From Polyangiaceae bacterium (lineage in GTDB: Bacteria; Myxococcota_A; Polyangia; Polyangiales; Polyangiaceae): a stretch of DNA of 64,000 nt. Shown one piece after another: positions 7,761 to 17,098 of this stretch. How positions within the stretch are numbered: position 1 is the first letter of the stretch; the number at the start of each line of letters is the position of its first letter. The position numbers were made by a program, and so were the translations under genes. Location of the stretch: positions 1 through 64,000 of the forward strand of contig JABFXY010000106.1 in the NCBI GenBank assembly GCA_013361525.1, given 5' to 3'. The notes under the pieces are model-generated. The model saw only the letters and a program-made list of their open reading frames with translations, searched no databases and was not told the origin of the DNA.

Positions 7761-8282
7761 GTGAAAGAGGCGGACGACGAAGCGGAAGAGCTGGAGCCGC
7801 CGCTCAAGCTCGTGTGCTTCTACCTTCGCGATCAGGAGCTCGCGCTGCCGATCGACTGCGTGCGCGAGACGATCCGCGTCCGGCCGATCGCGCGCGTGTT
7901 CCTCACGCCTTCGTGGCTCGCCGGCATCTTCAGTCTGCGCGGCGAGATCGTGCCCGCCGTCGATCTCGCGCCGTGGCTCGGCATGCCGCCCACCATCGTG
8001 GGCGACGAGACGCGCCTCGTGGTGCTCCGCCACCCGACGAAGGTCATCGCCATTCTCGTCGACGGTCTCGCGGAGCTTCGCGTGCTGCGTCCATCGGACG
8101 TGGTGGCGCCGCCCTCGACCTTGTCCACCGATCAAGCGGTGCTCCTCTCCGGGCTCGCCGCGACCCCAACCGGCACCGTGCGCATCCTCGCGCCGAACGC
8201 GATTCTCGGCTCTGAACGGCTGCGATCGCTCGGCGCAGCTTCGACCTCCCCGACGACGGAACGAGAGGCCCCGCTCGAATGA
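7761..8282 (+). CDS. cheW: CheW-like scaffold protein
   Basis: A 173-residue single CheW domain. LVCFYLRDQELALPIDCVRE and GIFSLRGEIVPAVDLAPWLG are the characteristic strands and turn. CheW links chemoreceptors to the kinase CheA at the inner face of the membrane. The GTG start is chosen because the domain begins about 20 residues later and no closer start is in frame. The stop overlaps the MCP start in an ATGA, so the pair is coupled. Confidence 0.92.
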   Translation: MKEADDEAEELEPPLKLVCFYLRDQELALPIDCVRETIRVRPIARVFLTPSWLAGIFSLRGEIVPAVDLAPWLGMPPTIVGDETRLVVLRHPTKVIAILVDGLAELRVLRPSDVVAPPSTLSTDQAVLLSGLAATPTGTVRILAPNAILGSERLRSLGAASTSPTTEREAPLE

Positions 8283-10327
8283 GATCGTTTCCCATTCCGA
8301 TGTTCGCGAAGTTCCTCCTCGGCTGTCTGACGCTGGCGGCGCTGCTCATCGTCGGAGGGACGTTCGTCTTCAAGCAGAGCGCGAAGCCGCCCACGCAAGG
8401 GAACTATCTCGCGAAGCACTTGCGCCGGCTCCAAGGCTACGAGGATCGTGTCGGCCGCGGCATGACCGGTGCGCTCGAGCTCGTGGCCGATGACACGCGC
8501 CTGCGCCAGACCATCGCAGCGAGCGCCGGTGGCGCCGTCCCCGACACGGGCAGGGAAGCACCGTCGCCGACGTCGGTCGGTGAGGCGATCTCGGCGCGGC
8601 TGGGCTCCAAAAACGGCGTGCAGCCCGACATCTTCGCGATCTTCACCGTGAAGAACGAGCTCCTGTGGGTGACGCCGAACACGCCGCTTCGCGCCGACGA
8701 TCTCGGCGAGCTCGCCGCGGCCGATCGCGTGCGCGACGGCAACGTGTTCGCACACCGCCTCACGCTGCTCGACGGCGTTCCCTATCAAGTCTCCGCCGTG
8801 CCGGTCCGCGCAACCAACGGCGGCGAGGTCATCGGCGGCGTCCTCGCAGCCGTTCATGCGCAGCGTTACTACGACGAGTTCGCCGAGCAGAGCGACGATG
8901 TGCCCGAGCGGCGCGTCCGGCCGACGCTCATCCGTGGTCAGGACATCCTCGCGTCGGCGCTGCCGCAAGATCAGTGGGGCGGCGCCTCGAAGGCGATGCA
9001 GCTCGACAAGGTCGTGAAGGTCGTGACCAACGACGTCGAGCGCGACGTGATTCAGTTCTCGGGTAGCGACCAGGACTTCTACACCGAGGATATCGAGGGA
9101 TACCGCGGCCTCGAGAAGACCAAGATCGGCAAGGTGTTCATGACGCGGCCGCGCACCGCGGCCGACGAGGGCAGCAAGATCCCTTGGCTCGAGATCATGA
9201 TCGGCATCGGCCTCTCGGTCGTCGTCGCCTCCGCGATGGCGTTCTGGATAACGCGCCCGATCAAGCAGTTCGTCCGGCAGTCGCGGAAGCTGCTTCAGGG
9301 CGACACGGATCTCACCCAGCGCATCGTCGTCCACTCGCGCGACGAGACGGCCGACCTCGCCGAGAACATCAACCAGGTCTTCGTGCGCCTGCACGGCCTC
9401 GCGGGGGACGTGCAGACCGCGGCGTTCCAGGTGGGCGCTTCGAGCGCAGAGATCAGCGCGGCTTCCAAGCAGATGCTCTCCGGCATCAAAGATCAGAGCG
9501 TCAAGATCGAGAGCTCCACGGCTGCGATCACGGAGCTCAGCGCATCCATCCAACAGGTCGCGGAGAACGCCGCCCAAGCGACCACCGTCGCCGAAAAATC
9601 GAACGTCGCCGTGACGTCGGCGGTCCAGCGGATGGAGCAGATCCGAGTCGCCGTCGATGATGCAGCCGAGAAGATTCGCGAGCTCGGCGAGAGCTCCAAG
9701 CGCATCGGCAACATCGTCGAAGTGATCCGTCAGATCAGCGAGCAGACCTCACTTCTCGCGCTGAACGCGGCGATTCAAGCCGCACAGGCGGGCGAGCATG
9801 GGCGCGGCTTCGCGGTCGTCGCCGACGAGGTGTCGTCGCTCGCGCGACGCGCGGGCCAGTCCGCGAAGGACATCGAAGCGCTCATTCAAACCATCAAAGA
9901 GCAGACCACCGCGGCGGTCGCCTCGATGGAGAAGGGGACCGCGGAGGTCGACACCGGCACGCAGCTGGTCTCGACGACGCTCGGCGATCTCGGTCATTTG
10001 ATCGGCGTCGTGCGCGACACGGCAGGCGCCGTGCAGGAACAAGCGGTCGTCTCCGACGAGATCGCGCGCAACATGGATGCCGTGCAGAAGATCGCCGGCG
10101 AGGTGCTCACGGGCTCCGAGGAGTCGGTGCTCCAAGCCGAGCGCCTCCACGAGCTCGCGTTCCAGCTCGAGGAGTCGATTCGCGGCTTCAACCTCGACTC
10201 GTCCGCCGCGCATGCTGCGCCGGCCCCGATCGCGCCGGAGCTTCGCGCTGCACCCGTCCCGAAGACGCTGCCCCCGAAGCACGAGCGGCCGTCGTCCAGA
10301 GGCCGGTCGGATCTGAGGCGGGGATAG
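8279..10327 (+). CDS. Methyl-accepting chemotaxis protein
   Basis: A 682-residue chemoreceptor. One membrane helix at about residues 10-30 is followed by an extracytoplasmic sensor region (about 31-300), a second helix (about 303-324), a HAMP linker (about 325-380) and a long cytoplasmic signalling coiled coil. The tip at about 488-515 reads EQTSLLALNAAIQAAQAGEH and GRGFAVVADEVSSLA. The sensor domain has a predicted alpha/beta Cache-like make-up, but the ligand is unknown. It is presumably the receptor for the CheW, CheA, CheR and CheB encoded around it. Confidence 0.92.
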   Translation: MRSFPIPMFAKFLLGCLTLAALLIVGGTFVFKQSAKPPTQGNYLAKHLRRLQGYEDRVGRGMTGALELVADDTRLRQTIAASAGGAVPDTGREAPSPTSVGEAISARLGSKNGVQPDIFAIFTVKNELLWVTPNTPLRADDLGELAAADRVRDGNVFAHRLTLLDGVPYQVSAVPVRATNGGEVIGGVLAAVHAQRYYDEFAEQSDDVPERRVRPTLIRGQDILASALPQDQWGGASKAMQLDKVVKVVTNDVERDVIQFSGSDQDFYTEDIEGYRGLEKTKIGKVFMTRPRTAADEGSKIPWLEIMIGIGLSVVVASAMAFWITRPIKQFVRQSRKLLQGDTDLTQRIVVHSRDETADLAENINQVFVRLHGLAGDVQTAAFQVGASSAEISAASKQMLSGIKDQSVKIESSTAAITELSASIQQVAENAAQATTVAEKSNVAVTSAVQRMEQIRVAVDDAAEKIRELGESSKRIGNIVEVIRQISEQTSLLALNAAIQAAQAGEHGRGFAVVADEVSSLARRAGQSAKDIEALIQTIKEQTTAAVASMEKGTAEVDTGTQLVSTTLGDLGHLIGVVRDTAGAVQEQAVVSDEIARNMDAVQKIAGEVLTGSEESVLQAERLHELAFQLEESIRGFNLDSSAAHAAPAPIAPELRAAPVPKTLPPKHERPSSRGRSDLRRG

Positions 10328-10333
10328 CGCGAG

Positions 10334-11512
10334 GTGTCGATCGCACGCAGCGTCCTCGATGGCCTCCAGCGCAGGCTGCGAGAGCACGCCGGGCTCGAGC
10401 TGCCTGCGTGGGTCGTCGAATCGCGCGCTGCACAGCGGATGGAAGCGGTCGGCGTGAACGGAAGCGCCTACGTGGAGCTCCTCGATTCACGGCGTGGTGC
10501 CGCCGAGCTCGCGGCGCTGGTCGAAGCCGTGCGCGTCGGTGAGACGAGGTTCTTTCGGCACCACGCGCAGTTCGACGCGCTCGTCGAGCTCGTCGTCCCG
10601 CATTGGGTCGAGGTCGGCGAAAAGACGCCCCTGGTTTGGAGCGCCGGGTGCGCGACGGGCGAGGAGGCGTACACGCTCGCGATGGTGCTGGCGCACGCGT
10701 TCCCTTCGCCTGCCTACAAGCCGCAGATCGTCGCGACGGATCTGAGCGACGAAGCGCTCGCGATCGCGCGGCGCGGCGCGTACGCGTCGACGGTGCTCTC
10801 TCATGTTCCGGAGACGTACAAAAAAGACTTCGTGGTGCGGGGCGCGACGGCGCGCATCCGCCCGGAGATCGCGAGCCTCGTCACGTTCGAGCCGCACAAC
10901 CTCGCGAGCTTCGAGGCTCCGAAGGTGCTTCGGAAGCGCCCGCTCAGTCTCGTGTTTTGCCGCAACGTTCTCATCTATTTCGACGCGCAAGCGCGCCGGT
11001 CCGTCATCGATGAGCTCGTCGAAACGCTCGGCCCCGGCGGCTTCCTCTTCGTCGGGTATTCGGAGAGCCTGCGCGACGTCGAGACGCTCGTGCCGATTCG
11101 AGCCGGCGATCAGGTCGTCTGGCAGAAGCGGGAGACGGCGGCTTCGGCGATCGAGCCACGGCCGCGCGCCAAACCGACGCGTACCGCGCGCGTGTCGCAT
11201 CGGCCGCCGGCACCCAAGGTCGAAGCGCGGGCGAAGGCGTCGGACGCGGCTCAACCTCCAACGGTGCACGTCGCGGCCCGCGCGCCGGCCGAGCTCTCGG
11301 CGAAGATCGCGACCGCGCTCGGTCGCGCGACGTTGTCGTCGCTCACCGTCGACCTCGATGCCGTGGAGGTGCTCGACGACGAGGTCGCGCGCATCCTGCG
11401 GAGGGCTGCCGCTGCCGCGCGCGCCTCCGGGGTCGATCTGCGCTTTGCGACGCAACAGCCGGCAACGAACCGGTGGCTGGGCCGGCACAGGCTCGGCGGA
11501 GGCTCGTCGTGA
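10334..11512 (+). CDS. cheR: CheR methyltransferase with C-terminal STAS-like domain
   Basis: A 392-residue protein. The N-terminal CheR helical domain and catalytic domain (VWSAGCATGEEAYTLAM, VFCRNVLIYFDAQ, GPGGFLFVGYSES) cover about residues 1-265. An Arg/Pro/Ala linker leads to about 80 residues (AELSAKIATALGRA, LTVDLDAVEVLDDEVARIL) that look like a STAS domain and replace the TPR segment many CheR proteins have. Its product should methylate the upstream MCP. GTG start; the stop overlaps the cheA start (GTGA). Confidence 0.88.
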   Translation: MSIARSVLDGLQRRLREHAGLELPAWVVESRAAQRMEAVGVNGSAYVELLDSRRGAAELAALVEAVRVGETRFFRHHAQFDALVELVVPHWVEVGEKTPLVWSAGCATGEEAYTLAMVLAHAFPSPAYKPQIVATDLSDEALAIARRGAYASTVLSHVPETYKKDFVVRGATARIRPEIASLVTFEPHNLASFEAPKVLRKRPLSLVFCRNVLIYFDAQARRSVIDELVETLGPGGFLFVGYSESLRDVETLVPIRAGDQVVWQKRETAASAIEPRPRAKPTRTARVSHRPPAPKVEARAKASDAAQPPTVHVAARAPAELSAKIATALGRATLSSLTVDLDAVEVLDDEVARILRRAAAAARASGVDLRFATQQPATNRWLGRHRLGGGSS

Positions 11513-14280
11513 CCAGCGCTGCTTCCGCCATGGAGTCGTGGCGCACGTACGTCGCCGCTGCCAGCGAGGACGTCCGCACGCTCGACGACGGAATCGGCAT
11601 GCTCGAGGGCGGCGCGGAGCCGTTCCGCATGTCGTCGCTCGCGCACGTGGCGTTCCGTGTCGGATTGTCGAGCTTGCTCGTCGGGGCGGAAGAGGTGGGG
11701 AGGCTCGCGCTCGCGGTGGAGCGTGCGCTCGACGTCGCGTCGGCCGGGGCGATGCCCCTCGACGTGGTGGTGGACGCGCTCGCAGCGCCGCGCACCGCGC
11801 TGCGAGACGCGATGGCCCAGCTCGCGAATCCGGACAAATCCGGGGCGCGCGTCGAAGGCATCCCCATCGTCGAGCTCACGGCGACGCTCACCGCGGCGCT
11901 CGCAGGTGTCGCCGGCGCGCCTCGGGGCCCGGTCGCGGGCGCGGTCGCTCCTGCTCCAAAACCCGCCGCACCCGCGGCCGCCGTCGAGGAGGCGCAAATC
12001 GAAGGAGCCTTCGTATGGGCGCCGGCCGTCGATGACGACATGGTCGAGCTGTTCTTCGACGAGGCTTCGGAGCGCATCGAAGGCATCTCCGGCAAGCTCA
12101 TCGAGCTCGAGCGCCGATCGGGCGATGAAGAGCTCCTTCGCGATCTGTTCCGCGATTTGCACACCGTCAAAGGAAGCTCCGCGATGGTCGGCCTCTTGCC
12201 GGTGAATCACCTCGCGCACGCGGCGGAGGATCTCGTCGGGCAGCTTCGTGAGGGGACGCGAGCGGCCGATGCTCCGGTCGTGAACGCGCTCCTCGCCACA
12301 TTGGATGCGCTCCGTTCGATGCTCGAAGCGGCGCGCGCGCGACAGCCGATCCATTTGGACCCGCGACCGCTCATTCGAGCGCTGCGCGATCCCGGGGCCG
12401 CCGCGCCGGCGGCCGTCGCACCGCGACCCGTCGCGCCGAGCGTGGAGGCGGAAGAGACAGGCGCGGTCGCCAAGCCGACCGGCGCTGCTGCGGCCGGCGC
12501 TCCTCCGGCTGCAAAACAGACGATCCGCGTCGACTTCGACAAGCTCGACCGACTGCTCAATCTCGTCGGCGAGCTCGTCCTCGGACGTGACGGGCTGCGA
12601 ACGGCCTGCACCGCACTCGGATCCGTCGCCGGCGAGCTTTCGGCGGATCGCGCGCTCGCGCGGCGTATCGGCAGCGTTCAGAAGAACGGTGGGGCGTCGG
12701 ACCGTCGAGGCCGCGACGCCGAGCGCGAGGCGCACGGCATCGTCGAGCTGACGGAGGAGCTCGGCCGCGTCGAGCGCGTACTCGACTCGATCGCCGGCGA
12801 GCTCGACACGGCGACGTCGAACCTCGACTCCATCTCCGGCGAGCTGCGCGATCAGGTGATGCGGCTACGGATGGTCCGGGTCGGCGGCGTCTTTCGCAAA
12901 CATCAGCGCACGGTGCGCGACCTCGGCCAATCGCTCGGCAAGAAGATCCGCCTCGAGCTCTTCGGTGAAGAGACCGAGCTCGACAAGCTCCTCGTCGAAG
13001 CGCTCGACGAGCCGCTCCTTCACCTCGTCCGAAACGCCGTCGACCACGGCGTCGAAGGTCCTGCCGAGCGCGCCGCGGCGGGCAAACCGGCCGAATCGAC
13101 GGTCGTGCTCGAGGCCACGCACAAGGGCAACCAAGTCGTGATCCGCATCGCCGACGACGGCCGCGGAATGGACCCAACGCGCCTCAAGCAGAAGGCGCGC
13201 GAGCGAGGCATCGTCACCGACGCCGAGCTCGAGACGATGGACGATCGCAGCGCATTCGAGCTGATTTTTCGGCCTGGGTTCTCGACGGCGTCCACGGTGA
13301 GCGACGTCTCCGGCCGCGGTGTCGGCATGGATATCGTGCGCCAGACGATCGTGACCCGCTTGAAGGGCACCATCGATATCGAGTCGACGCTGGGGCAGGG
13401 GACCGCGTTCATCCTGCGGTTGCCGCTGACGCTCGCGATCATCGACGTCCTGCTCGCGCGGGTCGCGGGAGAGATCTTCGCGCTCCCGCTCGACATCGCG
13501 GACCGCACGATGGTGATTCTGCCCGACGACGTCCGCCTCGTCGGCGATCGCGAGGTGATCGAGGTCGACGATCGCAACATCGCGCTCGTACGGCTCTCCC
13601 ACGTGCTCGAGCTCGACGACCCTCACCACCACGCGGAGGAGCCGATGCAGGTCGTCCTGACCGAGCAGGCCGGTGAGTTCTATGCGCTCTGTTGCGATCA
13701 TCTGCTCGGCAAGAAAGAGATCGTCGTCAAATCCCTCGGCGAGGTCCTCTCGGGTGTGCCCTGCATCGTCGGCGCTACGTTGCTCGGTGATCGGTGCGCG
13801 CTGATCCTCGACGTCCCGGCGATCATCGAGCGCGCCCTGCGCAAGAAGGCCTTCACGGCGCCCCGTCCGACGCGCCTCGCGACCACCGGATCGCGCGGCA
13901 ACATCCTGATCGTCGACGACTCCGACACCGTTCGAGAGGCGCTTCGCCGCTTGTTGTCGGACGCTGGATTCACCGTCACGACGGCGGACGACGGACGCGC
14001 GGGGCTCGAGCTCTGCCGCGCCAAACGCTTCGATCTCGTGTCGACCGACGTCATGATGCCCCACATGGACGGCTACGAGCTCACGCGGGCGCTCCGCGCG
14101 CTCCCCGCCTACCGCGACGTCCCGATCGTCATGGTGACCAGCCGCGGCGAACGAATCGATCGAGTCCGCGGCTTCGATGCCGGCGTCGACGAATACATCA
14201 CGAAGCCGCACGACCGGCAGCTGTTGCTACGCGCCGTCGAGAAGCTCCTCTCGCACCCGAAGGAGGGCTCGAACGGATGA
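11509..14280 (+). CDS. cheA: CheA histidine kinase with C-terminal receiver (CheA-REC)
   Basis: A 923-residue hybrid kinase. Residues about 10-110 look like a histidine-less HPt bundle. A true HPt follows, with HTVKGSSAM carrying phospho-acceptor His218. After a Pro/Ala linker come the dimerisation domain, the ATPase (HLVRNAVDHG, DDGRGMD, RPGFSTAS, GRGVGMDIV), a CheW-like domain and a receiver (about 800-923) with its acceptor Asp in LVSTDVMMPHMDG. Phosphate could go from His218 to this receiver, to the next gene's receivers or to CheB. The start is set at the GTGA overlap with cheR; the stop overlaps the next ATG. Confidence 0.93.
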   Translation: MTSAASAMESWRTYVAAASEDVRTLDDGIGMLEGGAEPFRMSSLAHVAFRVGLSSLLVGAEEVGRLALAVERALDVASAGAMPLDVVVDALAAPRTALRDAMAQLANPDKSGARVEGIPIVELTATLTAALAGVAGAPRGPVAGAVAPAPKPAAPAAAVEEAQIEGAFVWAPAVDDDMVELFFDEASERIEGISGKLIELERRSGDEELLRDLFRDLHTVKGSSAMVGLLPVNHLAHAAEDLVGQLREGTRAADAPVVNALLATLDALRSMLEAARARQPIHLDPRPLIRALRDPGAAAPAAVAPRPVAPSVEAEETGAVAKPTGAAAAGAPPAAKQTIRVDFDKLDRLLNLVGELVLGRDGLRTACTALGSVAGELSADRALARRIGSVQKNGGASDRRGRDAEREAHGIVELTEELGRVERVLDSIAGELDTATSNLDSISGELRDQVMRLRMVRVGGVFRKHQRTVRDLGQSLGKKIRLELFGEETELDKLLVEALDEPLLHLVRNAVDHGVEGPAERAAAGKPAESTVVLEATHKGNQVVIRIADDGRGMDPTRLKQKARERGIVTDAELETMDDRSAFELIFRPGFSTASTVSDVSGRGVGMDIVRQTIVTRLKGTIDIESTLGQGTAFILRLPLTLAIIDVLLARVAGEIFALPLDIADRTMVILPDDVRLVGDREVIEVDDRNIALVRLSHVLELDDPHHHAEEPMQVVLTEQAGEFYALCCDHLLGKKEIVVKSLGEVLSGVPCIVGATLLGDRCALILDVPAIIERALRKKAFTAPRPTRLATTGSRGNILIVDDSDTVREALRRLLSDAGFTVTTADDGRAGLELCRAKRFDLVSTDVMMPHMDGYELTRALRALPAYRDVPIVMVTSRGERIDRVRGFDAGVDEYITKPHDRQLLLRAVEKLLSHPKEGSNG

Positions 14281-16046
14281 ACGTCGTCCTGGTCACCGAC
14301 GACCCGATGTTGCCCGAGTTTCTGCGAAGGCCGCTCGAGCCGCTCGGGCACAAGCTCCATCACGTCGAGTCGGTCGCAGAGGTCATCGATCGTTATGACG
14401 AGCTCGCGCCGGACGTCGTCGTGTTGCCGCGGCGGCTGCCGGACCGCGATCTCGGCGCCGCCGTCGAGCTCTTCCGCAATGGTGCGGCTCAGCGCGGTCC
14501 GTCGGTGGTCTTGCTCGGGGTCGAGCCGCGTGATCGCGAGCTCGCCCGTCTCCACGGTGCGGATGCGTTCCTCCTCGTGCCATTCACCGACGCGGAGGTT
14601 CTCGAGGCGGTCGGCACGACGACGGGCGGCGCGAAGGTCGTCCTTCTTGCAGACGATTCGCCGCTCATTCATCGGCATACGACGCCGATCCTCGAAGACC
14701 AGGGATACGTCGTGCTCGCCGCCCACGACGGCGCCGAAGGCCTCGAGATCGTCCGGAGCCGCAAGGTGGATCTCGTCATCACCGACGTCGAAATGCCCAA
14801 AATGGACGGCTACGAGCTGTGCCGTGCGATCAAGACCGACACCGCGACGGCCCATCTTCCGGTCATGATCTGCTCCACGCTCGGTGAGGCGGCCGATCTC
14901 GAGCGAGGCTTCGACGCGGGCGCCGACGATTACCTCGTCAAACCCGTCGTGGCAGAGGAGCTGTCGACGCGCGTGCGTGTCCTCCTCGCGGGGACCCTCC
15001 CCGCCTCGCGCGAGCGCGTGCTCGTCGTCGACGATTCGCCTGCGCAACGCCATTACGTCGCCGATTGCCTGGCCCGCCAGGGGTTCGAGGTGATTACGGC
15101 GCCGGACGGCAAAGTGGCGCTCGAAAAGGCCCACGCGGCGCGCCCCGCGCTGGTCGTCTCCGATTACGAAATGCCGGTCATGACGGGCTTCGAGCTCGTG
15201 CATGCGCTCCGCCGAGATCCCGAGCTACGCAACATTCCGGTCATCATGCTCACGGCTCGCGATTCGAAGCGCGATATGGCGCAGCTGCGCGCCGCCGGCG
15301 CCTCGGCCTATTTGGTGAAGCCGTTTGCGCAGGACAAGTGCGTCGCCATCGTCGAGCGGACGCTCGCGGAGCGGCGTCTGCTCGCCTACAAAGAGGCTTC
15401 CAGTGTCTACATCTCCGAGGGCGCACGCCGCGCCGCGGAGGCCCGGGCAGAGGCCGGCGCGATGCACACGCTCCGCGCCGACGAGCGGGTGATGAGCGTG
15501 CTCTTTTCGGATCTCGCCGGGTTCACCCCCATGTCCGAGAAGCTCACGCCGCGCGACCTCATCGAGCTTCTCAATGGGTATTTCGACGCAATGTGTCCCA
15601 TCGTCGTCGACGAGGGCGGCGACATCGACAAGTTCATCGGCGACGCGATCATGGCCGTATTCGACGAAGTCCGTGGCAAACCTCCGGCCCCCGAGCGGGC
15701 GGTCCGGGCCGCGCTCGCGATGCAAGCCGCGCTCGACGTCTTCAATGCGGATCGTCCGCTGAAGTTGCGAATGCGAATCGGAATCAACACCGGGCCGCTC
15801 GTTCGCGGCGATCTCGGTTCTCGTGTGGTTCGTCGCGATTACACGGTCATCGGCGAGACGGTGAACCGCGCCAATCGATACGAATCGAAATGCCCCATCG
15901 GTGGGGTGCTCATCAGCCAATCGACGTACGACGCGCTCGGCGATCTCGTCGTGGCCGACCCTGTCGAAGGCCTCGAGCTCAAGGGCGTGAGCGCGCCCGT
16001 CACCGCCTTCGTCGTCCGATCCATGGCCCCCCGAGGTGAATCGTGA
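14277..16046 (+). CDS. Triple-receiver class III adenylyl/guanylyl cyclase
   Basis: A 589-residue response regulator. The first receiver-like domain (1-120) lacks the acceptor Asp (VVVLPRRLPD), so it is a pseudo-receiver. The second (VITDVEMPKMDG) and third (VVSDYEMPVMTG) keep it. The C-terminal class III cyclase domain (about 405-589) keeps metal ligands D412 (FSDLAGFT) and D456, base-recognition K452, and the transition-state pair N530 and R534 (VNRANR). It therefore looks active and should make cAMP or cGMP under phosphorylation control. ATG start overlaps the cheA stop; its end overlaps the cheB start. It would be the output of this che system. Confidence 0.9.
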   Translation: MNVVLVTDDPMLPEFLRRPLEPLGHKLHHVESVAEVIDRYDELAPDVVVLPRRLPDRDLGAAVELFRNGAAQRGPSVVLLGVEPRDRELARLHGADAFLLVPFTDAEVLEAVGTTTGGAKVVLLADDSPLIHRHTTPILEDQGYVVLAAHDGAEGLEIVRSRKVDLVITDVEMPKMDGYELCRAIKTDTATAHLPVMICSTLGEAADLERGFDAGADDYLVKPVVAEELSTRVRVLLAGTLPASRERVLVVDDSPAQRHYVADCLARQGFEVITAPDGKVALEKAHAARPALVVSDYEMPVMTGFELVHALRRDPELRNIPVIMLTARDSKRDMAQLRAAGASAYLVKPFAQDKCVAIVERTLAERRLLAYKEASSVYISEGARRAAEARAEAGAMHTLRADERVMSVLFSDLAGFTPMSEKLTPRDLIELLNGYFDAMCPIVVDEGGDIDKFIGDAIMAVFDEVRGKPPAPERAVRAALAMQAALDVFNADRPLKLRMRIGINTGPLVRGDLGSRVVRRDYTVIGETVNRANRYESKCPIGGVLISQSTYDALGDLVVADPVEGLELKGVSAPVTAFVVRSMAPRGES

Positions 16047-17089
16047 TCCGCGTCCTCATCGTCGACGACTCGATGTTCATGCGCGGCGCGATCTCCAAGA
16101 CGCTGTCTGCGACCGGGAAGTTCGAAATCGTCGGCCAGGCGAAAGACGGCAACGAGGCGGTCAAGCGCGTCCAGGAGCTTTCGCCCGACGTCGTCACCAT
16201 GGACTTCAACATGCCCGGCATCACCGGCGCCGACGCGGTCCGCGAGATCATGCGGAAGAAGCCGACGCCGGTCGTCATGTTCTCCGCGCATACCAAACAA
16301 GGTGCGAAGGAGACGCTCGACGCGCTCACGGCCGGCGCGGTCGACTTCGTCACGAAGCCCGCGGGTGAGGTGTCCGCCGACCTCTCGAAGGTACAGGACG
16401 AGCTCGTTCGCAAGCTCACCGCCGCTGCGAGCGCCCGCCCGCGCGCAGCGCCGAGCTTGCCGCCGGCGACCGTCTCGAGGCCGCCGCCGTCGCCCGCCCG
16501 AATTCCACCCGCACCCGTCTCTTCGCCCGGCGGCCTCCCGAAGCTGTGTGTGATTGCCATTTCGACGGGTGGCCCGGTCGCGCTCTCGCGTCTGCTCCCA
16601 GCGCTCCCGGCGGATACTCGATTTGCGATCGTCATCGTCCAGCACATGCCCGCATTCTTCACGACGACGCTCGCCGAGCGGCTCGACGCGACGAGCGCCA
16701 TTCGTGTGCAGGAGGCGGTGGCCGGCGACCGTCCGAGGCCCGGCCTCGCGCTCGTAGCGCCCGGGGATCGCCACCTCGAATTCGATTCGCGCGGTGCAGT
16801 CGTCCTTTCGGACGGCCCGCTGCTCCACGGCTGCCGCCCCGCCGCGGACATCACGATGACCTCCGCCGCCCGCGTCTTCGGCCGCCGCACGATCGGCCTC
16901 GTCATGACCGGCATGGGCAAAGACGGCGCCGCCGGCGCGCTGGCCATCCGCCGCGCCGACGGCAGAACGCTCGCTCAAGACGAAGCGACCAGCGTCATCT
17001 TCGGTATGCCGAAAGCAGCCATCGACGCCGGCGCCATCGAAGACGTTGCGCCGCTCGACGAGATCGCGGCGCGGCTGCGTTATTTGTGA
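16043..17089 (+). CDS. cheB: CheB protein-glutamate methylesterase
   Basis: A 348-residue protein with an N-terminal receiver (residues 1-120, acceptor Asp in VVTMDFNMPGITG), a Pro/Ala linker and a methylesterase domain. The catalytic triad is visible as Ser174 (AISTGGP), His201 (VQHMP) and Asp294 (GMGKDGAAG). CheB removes methyl groups that CheR adds to chemoreceptors and is normally switched on by CheA. GTG start overlapping the cyclase stop; last gene of the operon, followed by a long inverted repeat. Confidence 0.93.
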   Translation: MIRVLIVDDSMFMRGAISKTLSATGKFEIVGQAKDGNEAVKRVQELSPDVVTMDFNMPGITGADAVREIMRKKPTPVVMFSAHTKQGAKETLDALTAGAVDFVTKPAGEVSADLSKVQDELVRKLTAAASARPRAAPSLPPATVSRPPPSPARIPPAPVSSPGGLPKLCVIAISTGGPVALSRLLPALPADTRFAIVIVQHMPAFFTTTLAERLDATSAIRVQEAVAGDRPRPGLALVAPGDRHLEFDSRGAVVLSDGPLLHGCRPAADITMTSAARVFGRRTIGLVMTGMGKDGAAGALAIRRADGRTLAQDEATSVIFGMPKAAIDAGAIEDVAPLDEIAARLRYL

Positions 17090-17098
17090 GAGCGACAG

